Below, in pieces: positions 34,031 to 43,183 of a DNA stretch of 64,000 bases. How positions within the stretch are numbered: the stretch's first letter is position 1; every line of letters starts with the position of its first letter. A program made the translations under genes and the position numbers. The notes under the pieces are model-generated. The model had not been told where the DNA came from and made no database searches. It was given only the letters and a program-made list of their open reading frames with translations. Origin of the DNA: Lysobacterales bacterium (GTDB lineage Bacteria; Pseudomonadota; Gammaproteobacteria; Xanthomonadales; Xanthomonadaceae); NCBI GenBank assembly GCA_020442465.1, contig JAGRJY010000043.1, forward strand, positions 1 to 64,000, written 5' to 3'.

Positions 34031-35035
34031 TCAACGCGCGGCAAGCGACTCGTTCTGGATGATGATTTCGACGCGGCGGTTCTGCTGCCGACCGCTGGCG
34101 CTGTCGTTGCTGGCCACCGGGAAGTCCTCACCCAGACCGCGGGCGGTGAGGCGCTTGCGGTCGATGCCGTGGCTGGTCAGGTACTGCTGCACGGCCTCGG
34201 CGCGACGCTGCGAGAGGCTTTCGTTGTACGCGCTGCTGCCGGTGGAATCGGTGTGGCCCTCGATGGCGATTACGGTGTCCTCGTGTTCGCTGAGCGCCGC
34301 GACCAATTTGTCGAGGTTGCGCTGCGCACCGGGTTTGAGCTCGGCACGATCGACTTCAAACAGCACGTCACCGAGGGTGACCACCAGGCCGCGCTCGGTC
34401 TGCTTGGCTTCGAGATCGGCGAGCAGCTGGCGCATGGCCTGGAGCTCGGCGCGCGCAGCTTCGGCCTCTTCCCGCGCCTGCATGGCGCGCTGACGTTCGG
34501 CCTCGGCCGCGTCGCGCGCCTGCATCGCCTGCAGGCGCTCCGCTTCGGCCTGCGCACGCGCCATGTCGGCAGCACGGCTGGCGTCGCTGGCCTGCATGCG
34601 TGCCTGGTCGGCGGCGGCCCGGGCGGCATTCGCCTCACGACGCGCGCGTTCGGCCTCCATGGCCCGCGCATCCGCCACCAGACGATCGCGTTCGGCCACC
34701 AGACGCTCGCTGGCGTCGCGCGCGTGCGTCGCCCGCCCTTCGGACTCGGCGATGTCGAGCAGACGACCCGCGAGGTAGACGTTGTGGTCGTACAGATCGG
34801 CACGCATGCGCTTGCCGTCGCTGGCAATCAGGTCGATCGCGCGCTGGGCTTCGGACAATTCGGCACCAGCGTTGCCGGCCACCACTGGATCGGCGCGCAG
34901 GCGGGACAGCTCGTTCTCGAGCCGCACGAGTTCAGGGGACTTCTGTGGCGTGCTGGCGCACGCAGCCATCAGGCATACGGACACGCCGACGGCCAGCGCA
35001 CGCAACGGTGTGTTGGGTTTCTGCTTGGTGTTCAT
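34031..35035 (-). CDS. OmpA-like lipoprotein with DUF4398-type coiled coil
   Basis: 334 aa lipoprotein; lipobox L-M-A-A-C with C26. Residues 35-100 fit the DUF4398 pattern, 100-215 are a long alanine/arginine/glutamate-rich coiled coil, and 220-325 form an OmpA_C peptidoglycan-binding domain (G-D-V-L-F-E-V-D near 222, E-G-H-T-D-S near 265). It likely tethers outer membrane to cell wall. The stop of the preceding gene overlaps its ATG, so translation is coupled. Confidence 0.92.
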   Translation of the reverse strand: MNTKQKPNTPLRALAVGVSVCLMAACASTPQKSPELVRLENELSRLRADPVVAGNAGAELSEAQRAIDLIASDGKRMRADLYDHNVYLAGRLLDIAESEGRATHARDASERLVAERDRLVADARAMEAERARREANAARAAADQARMQASDASRAADMARAQAEAERLQAMQARDAAEAERQRAMQAREEAEAARAELQAMRQLLADLEAKQTERGLVVTLGDVLFEVDRAELKPGAQRNLDKLVAALSEHEDTVIAIEGHTDSTGSSAYNESLSQRRAEAVQQYLTSHGIDRKRLTARGLGEDFPVASNDSASGRQQNRRVEIIIQNESLAAR

Positions 35036-35403
35036 CAGTGGGCTCCCTGCCGCGCCAGTTCTTCGCGCAGCGTCTGGATGGTTTCTTCGATTTCGGCCAG
35101 CTGGGTCTCGGCGAGGTGCTGACGGGATCGCGCTTCCGCGAGCCGGGCATCGGCCTTGGCGCGTTCGGCCTCGCGTTCGGCGTCGGTCCAGTCGCGGTCG
35201 TCGAACGAACCTTCGGCCTGCGCCAGCAAGTCCTGCGCGGACTTCAATTCGAGCGTCGCGTAGCGGCCGGCCTCGGCCCGTTCGGCCGACGCCACGTTGG
35301 CGCGCGCAGCGGTGAGCGCGAGCTTGGCGTCGTCCTTGCCGGCCCAGGCCGAGAGAGGCAATGCCGTGAGGCAAAGCACCAGCGACAGTTTTCTGAGGGA
35401 CAT
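35035..35403 (-). CDS. DUF4398 periplasmic protein
   Basis: 122 aa. Signal peptide 1-21 (A-W-A), then an all-helical DUF4398 domain rich in Ala, Glu and Arg with heptad-like repeats (about 25-120). It resembles the N-terminal part of the OmpA-like lipoprotein encoded immediately downstream. The two overlap by one base (TGATG), so a direct complex is likely. Confidence 0.85.
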   Translation of the reverse strand: MSLRKLSLVLCLTALPLSAWAGKDDAKLALTAARANVASAERAEAGRYATLELKSAQDLLAQAEGSFDDRDWTDAEREAERAKADARLAEARSRQHLAETQLAEIEETIQTLREELARQGAH

Positions 35404-35674
35404 GGTGGGGTCTCCTGCGAAGTGGATGCGCAGGAAACACAGCAAGTCGTGTGCCAACCGGCGCCGCGGCGATGGCAGGGGCGAAAACCGCACCGCAATG
35501 CGGTTTGAAGTCTCGACCTGCGCTGCGATTCCGGTTGGACGTGCGCGATGCGTCGGGACATCTGCAATGCCTGTCGGACATCGGGCATGCAATGTGCCGG
35601 ACCCCACTTCTTCTTGACCCGTCTACGGCTTCACAGCGGAGGCTTGGCGCTTCCCGCAGACGGAGCCCATCCCC

Positions 35675-36148
35675 ATGTACCCCAGCACCTTGGCCGAACA
35701 GTGCGTGTACACCTGCACGCAATCGATTCACGCCGCAGCCGAGGACGTGTTTCCGTTGCTGTGCCCGATGCGCGAGCACGAGTGGATTCCCGACTGGCGG
35801 GCCCGCATGATCCACTCGCGCTCAGGCGTAGCCGAACCGGGGGCGTTGTTCGCCACCGACTCGGACATCGGCGAGACGCTTTGGGTAGTCACCACCTGCA
35901 CGCCGCCCCGATCCATCCAGTTCGTGCGCTTCCAGCCGGATGGCGTGGTGGTGGTGATCGACATCGACGTGGCGACCATGGGCGATGGCAGTGCGCAGGT
36001 ACACATCCGTTACGCGTTCACCGCATCCACCCCGGACGCCGGCGACGCGGTGCGTGCATTTACCCCGGATCACTGGACGAGGATGATGCGCCGATGGGAA
36101 AGCCTGATGAACGAGTTCCTCGCGGCACGAGCTATCCCATCGCAGTGA
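35675..36148 (+). CDS. SRPBCC family protein
   Basis: 157 aa START/polyketide-cyclase-like domain. Pattern: A-A-A-E-D-V-F-P-L-L-C-P, then W-I-P-D-W, then strands G-V-V-V-V-I-D-I-D-V-A and Q-V-H-I-R-Y-A-F. A C-terminal helix (about 130-150) closes the pocket. Its final codons overlap the following MerR gene by about 55 bp, so the two are co-expressed. The ligand is unknown; the pairing with a MerR regulator suggests sensing of a small hydrophobic molecule (inference). Confidence 0.78.
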   Translation: MYPSTLAEQCVYTCTQSIHAAAEDVFPLLCPMREHEWIPDWRARMIHSRSGVAEPGALFATDSDIGETLWVVTTCTPPRSIQFVRFQPDGVVVVIDIDVATMGDGSAQVHIRYAFTASTPDAGDAVRAFTPDHWTRMMRRWESLMNEFLAARAIPSQ

Positions 36149-36654
36149 GCGCTCTGGGGCGCGCGTTCGGCCTGTCGCGCAGCACGCTGCTCTACTACGA
36201 CCGCATCGGCCTGGTCCGCCCGTCCGCGCGATCGCCGAAGGGCTATCGCCTGTATGCGCGCGCAGATGCCGAGCGCCTGGCCCGGGTCGTGCAGCTGCGC
36301 TCAACCGGCCTGTCACTGCAGCATGTCCGTGCGGTGCTGGAAGACGAGTGCAGCATTTCGGCGACCTTGCATCGGCAGGCCGAACAGCTGGGCGCGCAGG
36401 TCGATGCCCTGCGTGCGCAGCAGCAGGTACTGCAGGGCTTGCTCGCCGGCACGACGACGGGCGCCGACGCACACCGCCTCGACCGCCAGAGCTGGACCGC
36501 CATGTTCCGCGCGATCGGGCTCGACGACGTCGCGATGCGGGCGTGGCATGCCGAGTTCGAACGCTGCCGCCCCGACGACCACCAGGCGTTTCTCGTCTCG
36601 CTCGGCATTCCCCCGGCGGACATCGCGCGCATCCGGCGCTGGGCGCGCGACTGA
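36094..36654 (+). CDS. MerR-family transcriptional regulator
   Basis: 186 aa. An N-terminal winged helix (about 17-85) shows L-G-R-A-F-G-L-S-R-S-T-L-L-Y-Y-D-R-I-G-L and Y-R-L-Y-A, followed by a dimerisation helix and a C-terminal effector domain rich in Arg, Asp and His. No Cys cluster for metal binding is seen. The start at 36094 lies within the SRPBCC gene with an AGGATG site; a GTG at 36145 is an alternative. MerR proteins act on spaced promoters, but I could not confirm an operator nearby. Confidence 0.85.
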   Translation: MGKPDERVPRGTSYPIAVSALGRAFGLSRSTLLYYDRIGLVRPSARSPKGYRLYARADAERLARVVQLRSTGLSLQHVRAVLEDECSISATLHRQAEQLGAQVDALRAQQQVLQGLLAGTTTGADAHRLDRQSWTAMFRAIGLDDVAMRAWHAEFERCRPDDHQAFLVSLGIPPADIARIRRWARD

Positions 36655-36826
36655 GGTGCGCGGCGAGGGCGGGTGAGCGGCTTGCCGGGAGCATGTGCCG
36701 CGTGACGAATCCATGCCGCGTCACATCGCCATGCATCACCCGGCGCGGTAGCAGCATGTTGTGTCCGCGGCGAGACGCGTACAGTAGGCGACTCGATTCC
36801 CGTTCTGCGCGAGCGCCCCACCACCC

Positions 36827-37849
36827 ATGAGCATCGTATTCCTCACCGGCGGCAGCGGTTTCGTCGGCCGCAACCTGATTCGCGCGCTGGTCGCGTCGGG
36901 CTATCGGGTGAAGGCACTGGCACGCAGCGAACGCTCGGCCGAGGTGGTGCGGCAACTGGGCGCCGAGCCGGTGATCGGCGACCTGCTGGACGAGCAAGTG
37001 CTGCGCATCGGCCTGCAGGGCGCCGCGGCGATGATTCACGCCGCGGCCGACACCGACCACGGCGGCGACGATCCGGTGCAGGATCGCGTCAACGTCGAAG
37101 GCACCCGCCTGGTCTTCCGACTTGCACGCGAAGCCGGCGTGCGGCGCGCCCTGCAGATCAGCACCGAATCGGTGCTCGCCGACGGCGCGCCGATCATCGA
37201 GGCCGACGAAGCGTGGCCGATTCCGGCGCGGCATGCTGGTGGCTATGCGCGCACCAAGGCCGCGGCGGAACGCGCTGCGCTGGCCGAGGCCGGCGAGGGA
37301 TTCGTGGTCTGCGCCATTCGCCCGCGATTCGTCTGGGGGCGCGACGACACCTCGGCGCTGCCGGAGATCATCGACGCGGTGAAGAGCGGTCGCCTGAAGT
37401 GGATTGCCGGCGGCCACTACCGCACCAGCACCGCGCATGTCGCCAACGTGGCGGCCGGCGCCCTGGCCGCGCTCGAACGCGGACAGACCGGGCAGGTCTA
37501 TTTCATCACCGACGGGGCGCCGCAGGAATTTCGCGCGTTCCTCACCCGCATGCTGGCGACCCACGGCGTGGCGCCGCCCACCGGCAGCGTGCCACGCTGG
37601 CTGCTGAAGTCGGTGATTGCTGTCGGCGCGTGGTTGCAGCAGCTCACCGGCGGGCGCATCAAGCCGCCCATCTCACGGCAGGAATACGCCACCGTCGGCC
37701 ACGAGGTCACGGTGCGCGATGACCGCGCGCGCCGCGAGCTCGGCTACGTGCCGGTGATCAGCGTGGCGGAGGGGCTGGCGGAGATGGCGCCGGGAGGCCT
37801 TTGGTCGCCGCACGCGGACACGCTCGCCTCGACGCGGTCGGCCGACTGA
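36827..37849 (+). CDS. NAD(P)-dependent epimerase/dehydratase
   Basis: 340 aa short-chain dehydrogenase/epimerase. Rossmann motif G-G-S-G-F-V-G at 8-14 and catalytic Y-A-R-T-K (Y-x-x-x-K) near 138-142. Strands and helices follow the UDP-sugar epimerase/3-beta-HSD pattern, including Y-R-T-S-T-A-H-V-A-N-V-A. The substrate is not predictable; 3-beta-hydroxysteroid dehydrogenase-like or sugar-modifying members fit. It stands alone between the MerR gene and a frameshifted LuxR gene. Confidence 0.9.
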   Translation: MSIVFLTGGSGFVGRNLIRALVASGYRVKALARSERSAEVVRQLGAEPVIGDLLDEQVLRIGLQGAAAMIHAAADTDHGGDDPVQDRVNVEGTRLVFRLAREAGVRRALQISTESVLADGAPIIEADEAWPIPARHAGGYARTKAAAERAALAEAGEGFVVCAIRPRFVWGRDDTSALPEIIDAVKSGRLKWIAGGHYRTSTAHVANVAAGALAALERGQTGQVYFITDGAPQEFRAFLTRMLATHGVAPPTGSVPRWLLKSVIAVGAWLQQLTGGRIKPPISRQEYATVGHEVTVRDDRARRELGYVPVISVAEGLAEMAPGGLWSPHADTLASTRSAD

Positions 37850-37885
37850 GCCGCGTCGCGTTCGATTGAGGTAGCCTCGTCACGG

Positions 37886-38420
37886 ATGAGGTCATCACCG
37901 TTGTCCCGCATCGTCGCCTACGGCGCCCTGGCCGGCGTGGTGCTGCTCTGCCTGCAGCTGATCAGCATGGCCCCGATGGCCCTGGGCTGGGGCCGCGAAC
38001 TGATCGGTGCGGCCATCGCCCTGATCGCCGTTGTCGTCGGGATGGCCATCACTCGTGCGCCGCACCACTCGCCGCCGCCAAGGCCGACTCCGAACCTGGC
38101 GCAGCAGCGCTTGACCGCACCCGAAGCCGCGCACGCCGACGAGGCGTCGGCGCCGGTGGCCGCGTCCGGCTCGGCAAGCGACACGCTGCCGGACCTCAGT
38201 CCACGCGAGCGTGAGGTGCTCGAGCTGCTGTGCACAGGGCTCAGCAACAAGCAGATCGCGCGCGCTGCATGTGTCCGAGAACACCGTCAAGACGCATCTG
38301 GGCAACGTCTACGCCAAGCTCGGTGTAGGGCGCCGCACCGAGGCGCTGGCCGCCGCGCAGCGGCTCGGGCTGAGCCATTCGAGCCGCGGCATGCCGCCCC
38401 CCATCAACCGCTTGGACTAG
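37886..38420 (+). pseudogene. LuxR-type regulator with N-terminal membrane helices, frameshifted
   Basis: Two frames join to give about 178 aa. Frame 1 (from 37886) has two transmembrane helices (about 9-28 and 38-55), a Pro/Ala linker and the first LuxR-type HTH helices, ending N-K-Q-I-A-R-A. Frame 2 continues L-H-V-S-E-N-T-V-K-T-H-L and the rest of the HTH to the stop at 38418-38420. The break lies in the CG tract at 38257-38265 and fits the loss of two bases. It may be a sequencing error, a dead gene or a phase-variable switch. No sensor domain beyond the helices is visible. Confidence 0.75.
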
Positions 38421-38508
38421 GCCTCACCCGTTTTTCACCCGTTCGGAGGATGGTCGAAACGCGCGCCGTCGATACAGTTCGGGTTCCACTCAGCACCGGG
38501 AGAACGCC

Positions 38509-39021
38509 ATGCATCCGATCATCCGCTACGGCCTGCTGGGAGGCGGACTGCTGTGCCTGCCGATGTTCGTGCCCTACTTCGTGTTCGGGCTGCGCACCGA
38601 CTGGATGAAGGCCGGCGAGGTCATCGGCTACTCCAGCATGGTGCTGTGCATGACAGCGACCTGGTTCGCGATGCGGCACGAACAACGTCGTCGCGGTCCG
38701 CTCGGGTTCGGCGCCCTGCTGGCGACAGGTGTCGGCGTCTCCGCGGTGGCCGGACTCGTTTTCGGGCTGGCGACCTGGGGCTTCTACGCCGCGGCCGGTG
38801 ACGCACTGCCGGAAGCGATCATCGAGTTCTACCTCGCCCAGGCGCGCGACCCTGCGCTCGGCGCCGCCGAATCGGCACGCCAGGTGGCCGAAATCGAGTC
38901 GATGAAGCCGTTCTTCTTCAACCGTCCGCTTCAGGCCGCCGTGATGTTCGCCACCGTGTTCGTGATCGGCGTCGTGGTGAGCCTCATCTCGGCGGCGATC
39001 ACCCGAGCGCGCCCGAGCTGA
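38509..39021 (+). CDS. DUF4199 membrane protein
   Basis: 170 aa. Four transmembrane helices (about 5-26, 38-54, 70-93 and 143-163) with a charged segment of about 40 residues between the third and fourth. The pattern fits DUF4199 family proteins, whose role is unknown. It begins 88 bp after the frameshifted LuxR gene and points the same way, so they may be co-transcribed. Confidence 0.75.
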   Translation: MHPIIRYGLLGGGLLCLPMFVPYFVFGLRTDWMKAGEVIGYSSMVLCMTATWFAMRHEQRRRGPLGFGALLATGVGVSAVAGLVFGLATWGFYAAAGDALPEAIIEFYLAQARDPALGAAESARQVAEIESMKPFFFNRPLQAAVMFATVFVIGVVVSLISAAITRARPS

Positions 39022-39051
39022 GACGACGCGCCCGGTGGCCTTCCCGAGCGC

Positions 39052-40212
39052 TCAGCCGAACCGCACCGAGTAGATCGGTGGCAGGTTGTTGCCCACGGTC
39101 TGCCAGCTGTCGCCGCGGTCTTCGCTGAGATAGAGGTTGCCGGTGGTGCTGCCGAAGGCGAGCACGTCGCCGTCGACATCGAGCGCATGACGGTACACGA
39201 CATCGTAGGCGTTCTGCTGCGGCAGTCCGTTGCGAAGCTGGGTCCAGCTCTCGCCGCCGTCGGTGGTGCGGGCGACGAACAGCCCGCCGTCGACCGCGGT
39301 GCGCTGCATGTCCGAATGACCGGGCACCAGCCACGCCGTGCGACCGTCCCGAGCGTCCACCGCCACCGGAAAACCGAAACGCACGCCGAGATCGGGCTGG
39401 CTGACGTTCTTCCAGCTCGCGGCACCATCAGAGCTATAGAACACGCCGCAGTGGTTCTGCTGCCAGAGATGCCTGGGCTGACCCGCGCACAGGGTGACGT
39501 AGTGCGGATCGTGCCCCCACTCGGCGTGCGGGTCAGGCAGATAGTCGTTGGTCATACCGACGTTGCGGCCGCGCCAGCTCTTGCCGCCATCGATGCTCTC
39601 CAGCACGCCGGCGGTGGACACTGCGACGAGGATCCGGTTGGCGTCGGTGGGATCGACGACGATCGAGTGGATGCCCGCGGCGAATTCGCCCGACTCGGAC
39701 GCCGGCGTGCCGAACCACTGGGTATGCCCGCTGCCATCGCTCTCGAACAGGTCGCCGCCGCGCGAGTCATGGCTCCACAGCGGCCGGTTGAGCTCAAAGG
39801 TCTCGCCGCCGTCGCCGCTCTCGAACAGCCCGCCGGGAATCGTGCCGACGTAGATGCGCCCGCTGGGACCGAAGCCGATGCACCACAGCTTGAGCAGGGT
39901 GGCGGTGCGCAGCTTCGGCGGAGGCTCCGCGCCCTCCTCGCTCGGCATGTCGGTGCCGATGTAGCGCGCGCCCGGCGGATACTTGATTTGCGTACCGTCC
40001 TGCCAGGTCGCACCGTCGTCGGCCGAGCGCGACAGCTTGGCGCCCCAGTGCCCGTGGCCCAGCAGGGCCCAGAGCGTGCCGGTGTTCGGATCGCGAGCGA
40101 CGAAATTGCTGCCGACGCCGGCGTGTCCGGCCAGACGCGGCTGCCAGCGCCCCTGCTGCCGCTCGATGATGAAGGTGCCCTTGCGGGTGCCGACCAGAAC
40201 GCGTGCTGCCAT
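39052..40212 (-). CDS. BNR-repeat (sialidase-like/YCF48) protein
   Basis: 386 aa, no signal peptide. Several BNR/Asp-box repeats (S-x-D-x-G-x-x-W), e.g. S-R-S-A-D-D-G-A-T-W near 63-72 and S-E-D-R-G-D-S-W near 363-370, build a seven-bladed propeller like VPS10/YCF48 proteins. It lacks the signal peptide and the catalytic Arg triad that would mark a real sialidase. The start at 40212 has a GGAGG site. A MoaD/ThiS gene lies 17 bp upstream on the same strand, the usual partner of such proteins in some bacteria. Confidence 0.87.
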   Translation of the reverse strand: MAARVLVGTRKGTFIIERQQGRWQPRLAGHAGVGSNFVARDPNTGTLWALLGHGHWGAKLSRSADDGATWQDGTQIKYPPGARYIGTDMPSEEGAEPPPKLRTATLLKLWCIGFGPSGRIYVGTIPGGLFESGDGGETFELNRPLWSHDSRGGDLFESDGSGHTQWFGTPASESGEFAAGIHSIVVDPTDANRILVAVSTAGVLESIDGGKSWRGRNVGMTNDYLPDPHAEWGHDPHYVTLCAGQPRHLWQQNHCGVFYSSDGAASWKNVSQPDLGVRFGFPVAVDARDGRTAWLVPGHSDMQRTAVDGGLFVARTTDGGESWTQLRNGLPQQNAYDVVYRHALDVDGDVLAFGSTTGNLYLSEDRGDSWQTVGNNLPPIYSVRFG

Positions 40213-40229
40213 GTTGCCACCTCCGCTTC

Positions 40230-40508
40230 TCAGCCCCCGCTCAGGGCCTGCAGGATGAACACCTCGGACTGCGCGCCCACCGGATCGGACAGGCGCGTGC
40301 GATCGGCGATGCGCTCGCCGTCGACAAACACGTTGACGTGGGTGCGCAGCCGCCCCGCCTCGTCGCAAATGTAAAAGGCGAAGCCGGGCGCCAGCCGCTC
40401 CATCGCCTGCACGACTTCGGCCACCGTGGTCGCCTCGACCGCGATCGACTGCCCGGCAAGCGCAGGAAAGAAGGCGTGCAAGTGTCGGGTGAGGACGACG
40501 CTGGGCAT
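40230..40508 (-). CDS. MoaD/ThiS-family sulfur-carrier-like protein
   Basis: 92 aa ubiquitin-fold protein ending in G-G, the C-terminal tail that becomes thiocarboxylated or conjugated in MoaD/ThiS. The core pattern includes V-V-Q-A-M-E-R-L and V-N-V-F-V-D-G-E-R-I. It is coupled to the BNR-repeat gene by a 17-bp gap. No E1-like MoeB/ThiF gene is adjacent, so the activating enzyme must be elsewhere. The start at 40508 is chosen because the domain begins there; the ribosome-binding site is weak. Confidence 0.8.
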   Translation of the reverse strand: MPSVVLTRHLHAFFPALAGQSIAVEATTVAEVVQAMERLAPGFAFYICDEAGRLRTHVNVFVDGERIADRTRLSDPVGAQSEVFILQALSGG

Positions 40509-40817
40509 GCGCGGCCTCAGCCCCGGTTCCGCTCGATCGCGCATGGCGTCGACATGACGTCACGCATTCGAGGGCGCGTCTCCGTCGAGTGCAACGCAAG
40601 GCGAAGGATCATGGCGGACCTCCACGCGGCTGGCGGGCAGCCTAGCATGTCGCTCTGCGGCGCAGCTCGACGTCAGTGCCGTCGGCATGATTCCGACTGC
40701 GGGCGCATGTCGTCCTCCCTCTCGCCATCCGTTCTCGTCGGAATCGGCCCGAGGTTTGCCCGAAGCCCGCCACAACCGGAGACCATCCTCGGCTCGTCTC
40801 CTGCCGGAACCCGCTCG

Positions 40818-41531
40818 ATGCGCCACACCATCCGCACCCTGCTCCTGTGTGCCTGTGTCAGTCCGGCGGCCTCCGCCGAGCCGGCGACGGGTTTCGTCTC
40901 GGTCGGACACGGCGGAGTCTTTGCGGCCGGCACTTTCGCCCGATCGCAGTCCTGGCTCGATTTGCACTGCGAAGGTATGGACTGCCAGCTGCGCTCGACG
41001 CAGCCCGCCATCGGGCGCGGCTCGGAACGCAACATCCTCGACGAGGATGAGCCGACCGCCGTGGTCTTTTTTGCCGGCGAGCCGATCGCGGTGTTCAGTG
41101 GTCTGCCGCAGCTGCGCAATCCGGTGGTCACCTGGGGCCGCCAGCCCATCTTCACCAATCCGCTCTCGCCGGCGCGCAGCACGGCCAGCGAAGGTGTTTT
41201 CAACCTTCCGCTGGGCGACGCCCGGCTGCGGTGGCACTGGCAGCGCAGCGACGACGGCGAGTCCTATCGCCACAGTCTGAGTGACGGAACGCGCAGCCAG
41301 GCACTGTTCGAGCTCTCTGCCGCAGGTCACTACGACGGCGATACCAGCATGCCGGAGCTGCACTTCATCGGCGATCTCGACGGCGATGCTCGCGTTGACC
41401 TGCTGCTGAGCCTGCCGGACGACAACTGCGGATTCGACCAGCGCCTGTACCTATCGTCGCTGGCCACGCCGGGCGAGTCGCTGGCGCTGGCCGCGCGCTT
41501 CGAGGGCCGATGGCCGGCTTGCGGTTGCTGA
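40818..41531 (+). CDS. Secreted hypothetical protein
   Basis: 237 aa. Signal peptide (about 1-19, S-A-A-S-A). The rest is beta-rich. Residues near 190-200 carry D-L-D-G-D-A-R-V-D, like an EF-hand or dockerin-type calcium loop. Seven or so cysteines, mostly toward the ends. No family recognised. A related-looking secreted protein is encoded on the opposite strand at 41623. Confidence 0.7.
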   Translation: MRHTIRTLLLCACVSPAASAEPATGFVSVGHGGVFAAGTFARSQSWLDLHCEGMDCQLRSTQPAIGRGSERNILDEDEPTAVVFFAGEPIAVFSGLPQLRNPVVTWGRQPIFTNPLSPARSTASEGVFNLPLGDARLRWHWQRSDDGESYRHSLSDGTRSQALFELSAAGHYDGDTSMPELHFIGDLDGDARVDLLLSLPDDNCGFDQRLYLSSLATPGESLALAARFEGRWPACGC

Positions 41532-41622
41532 GTACGGGCTCCCGCCTCGGTCCGATGGCGCATCAGCGCTCGGCTTCGACCCGTCCGACGGTGGGCGTTG
41601 TCACAGCGCACCCGTTTTGCGC

Positions 41623-42195
41623 TCAATCCACCGGGTCGTCGATCCGGATCATCAGCGGTTCGTCGCCAGCATCCGGATAAATCAGTTCCTCACGTCCGCC
41701 GAGTTGCTGGAAGCGAAGCAGCAGGTTCCAGGTGCCGGCGCCAAACCGGGCGACGTCGATCTGCAGCTCGCGGGCCCGGCCGGGCAACAGGCGCGGTCGC
41801 CGTTGTCCGTCAACGTCTTCCATGCCGTGGAAACGAAGCGTCGAGCCGCTCCAACCGCGGTGGTTCCACCATCGCGCGTCGTTCGCACCGGTCGGCGCGT
41901 CGTCGGGACGATCGAGCGGCCACTCGCCGAGCTGCGCCGATACATGCAGATTGATGCCGCGCGGATAGCGGGGCGTGACCAGCTGCACGTCCACCGTACC
42001 GAGATCACCGGGTGCCAGCGTGGCACACAGCCACAACTGGCCTGCGTACTCGTGAACATACAGTTCGACTGATTGGGCGAGGATGCGCGGTACGACGCCG
42101 GCGTCGCGATGGTCGCCGCAGTCGCCGTCCAGCAGCGGCGCGCTGTGCACGGCCGAACATGAGAGCAAGCACATCAGCAACGGCAGCACACGCAC
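41623..42195 (-). CDS. Secreted hypothetical protein
   Basis: 190 aa. Signal peptide (1-18, V-H-S-A) with a CxC-like segment at L-L-S-C-S that could alternatively be a weak lipobox. Later features: D-G-D-C-G-D-H-R near 23-30, W-L-C-A-T, and an acidic, Asp/Pro-rich end. The central part has beta-sandwich-like strands. Family not recognised. Convergent with the previous gene. Confidence 0.65.
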   Translation of the reverse strand: MRVLPLLMCLLSCSAVHSAPLLDGDCGDHRDAGVVPRILAQSVELYVHEYAGQLWLCATLAPGDLGTVDVQLVTPRYPRGINLHVSAQLGEWPLDRPDDAPTGANDARWWNHRGWSGSTLRFHGMEDVDGQRRPRLLPGRARELQIDVARFGAGTWNLLLRFQQLGGREELIYPDAGDEPLMIRIDDPVD

Positions 42196-42367
42196 GCGGC
42201 TCTCCTCGTCGACCGGGTCACGCTATCACCGCCGGTGCGGCCATCCTTCGCGTGCGCGACCGCGCGACAGCAGGCAGCGTTGAAGCGAGTCGCGCAACAT
42301 GCCGCGCGGGCTGGCGCGTGGTCGGCGACAGCGCCGGGATCGCGTGACCTACACGTCGATGTCTCGA

Positions 42368-43183
42368 TCAGGCTTGGTGCGCGCCCAGCGCTTCGACGAA
42401 TCCGCGTCCGAGGATTTCCTGCCAGCCTGATTCCATCGATTGGCGCATGTCCGGCCCGATGCGTCCCACTGCCGAGTCAGTCAGCTTGACCACGCATGAC
42501 TGGTTGTCCGGAGCCGGTACCAGTTCGATGTGCAGGGTGGACACCACCGGGCCGCCGTAGCGCGACGCCAGGTGCCCAACCAGATCCAGCGAACGCTGAG
42601 GCGCGATCGCGAAGACGGTGTACCAAAGCAGACCGCCGGCGGCGTCCTGCTCTTCGGTGAGTCCACCGCCCAGGCGCGGCGCGAAGCGCATGGTGCTGCC
42701 GTCGCCCAGGGCGCGGTGCGACGCCGGCCACCACCGGTCGATGTCTTCGAACAGGCATGTCCAGGTGCGCTCGGCGGACGCCGCCACTGTCCATTCGAGC
42801 GCCAGCTCGATCACGGCGGAGTGCGGAAACGCGGCGGGATTCGGCATCACGGTCTCTCCTAGATGGCGGGTGAAGCTGCTGGCCAGTTCGGCCAACGACG
42901 TGGCGCGCGGCGACAGCCAGCGCGTCTGCACCGCGTGCAGTACGGATGCGTTGAGATGGTTGAGGCGGAAGCGTCCCTGCTTGCGCGACACGACGACGCC
43001 GGCGCGCTCCAGCACCGACAGGTGCTTCATTACCCCGAAGCGCGACATCGGCATGCCCGAGCACAGCTGGGACGTGGTCTTCGGGCCCGCCGCCAGCCGA
43101 TCGACGATCTCGCGCCGTGTCGGGTCGGCAAGCGCCTGCCACACGTCGGATTCGGAGGGCGAGGATGCCGTGGTGCTCTTCAT
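42368..43183 (-). CDS. ArsR-type HTH fused to an SRPBCC domain
   Basis: 271 aa. An N-terminal ArsR-like winged helix (about 10-95) shows L-A-D-P-T-R-R-E-I-V and the V-M-K-H-L-S-V-L-E-R-A-G recognition helix; a linker of about 15 residues leads to an SRPBCC/AHSA1 domain (about 125-270; W-W-P-A-S-H-R near 152). Such fusions are often annotated as ArsR-AHSA1 proteins. No metal-binding Cys motif is seen. A perfect inverted repeat at 43181-43202 covers the start codon and suggests autorepression. Confidence 0.88.
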   Translation of the reverse strand: MKSTTASSPSESDVWQALADPTRREIVDRLAAGPKTTSQLCSGMPMSRFGVMKHLSVLERAGVVVSRKQGRFRLNHLNASVLHAVQTRWLSPRATSLAELASSFTRHLGETVMPNPAAFPHSAVIELALEWTVAASAERTWTCLFEDIDRWWPASHRALGDGSTMRFAPRLGGGLTEEQDAAGGLLWYTVFAIAPQRSLDLVGHLASRYGGPVVSTLHIELVPAPDNQSCVVKLTDSAVGRIGPDMRQSMESGWQEILGRGFVEALGAHQA

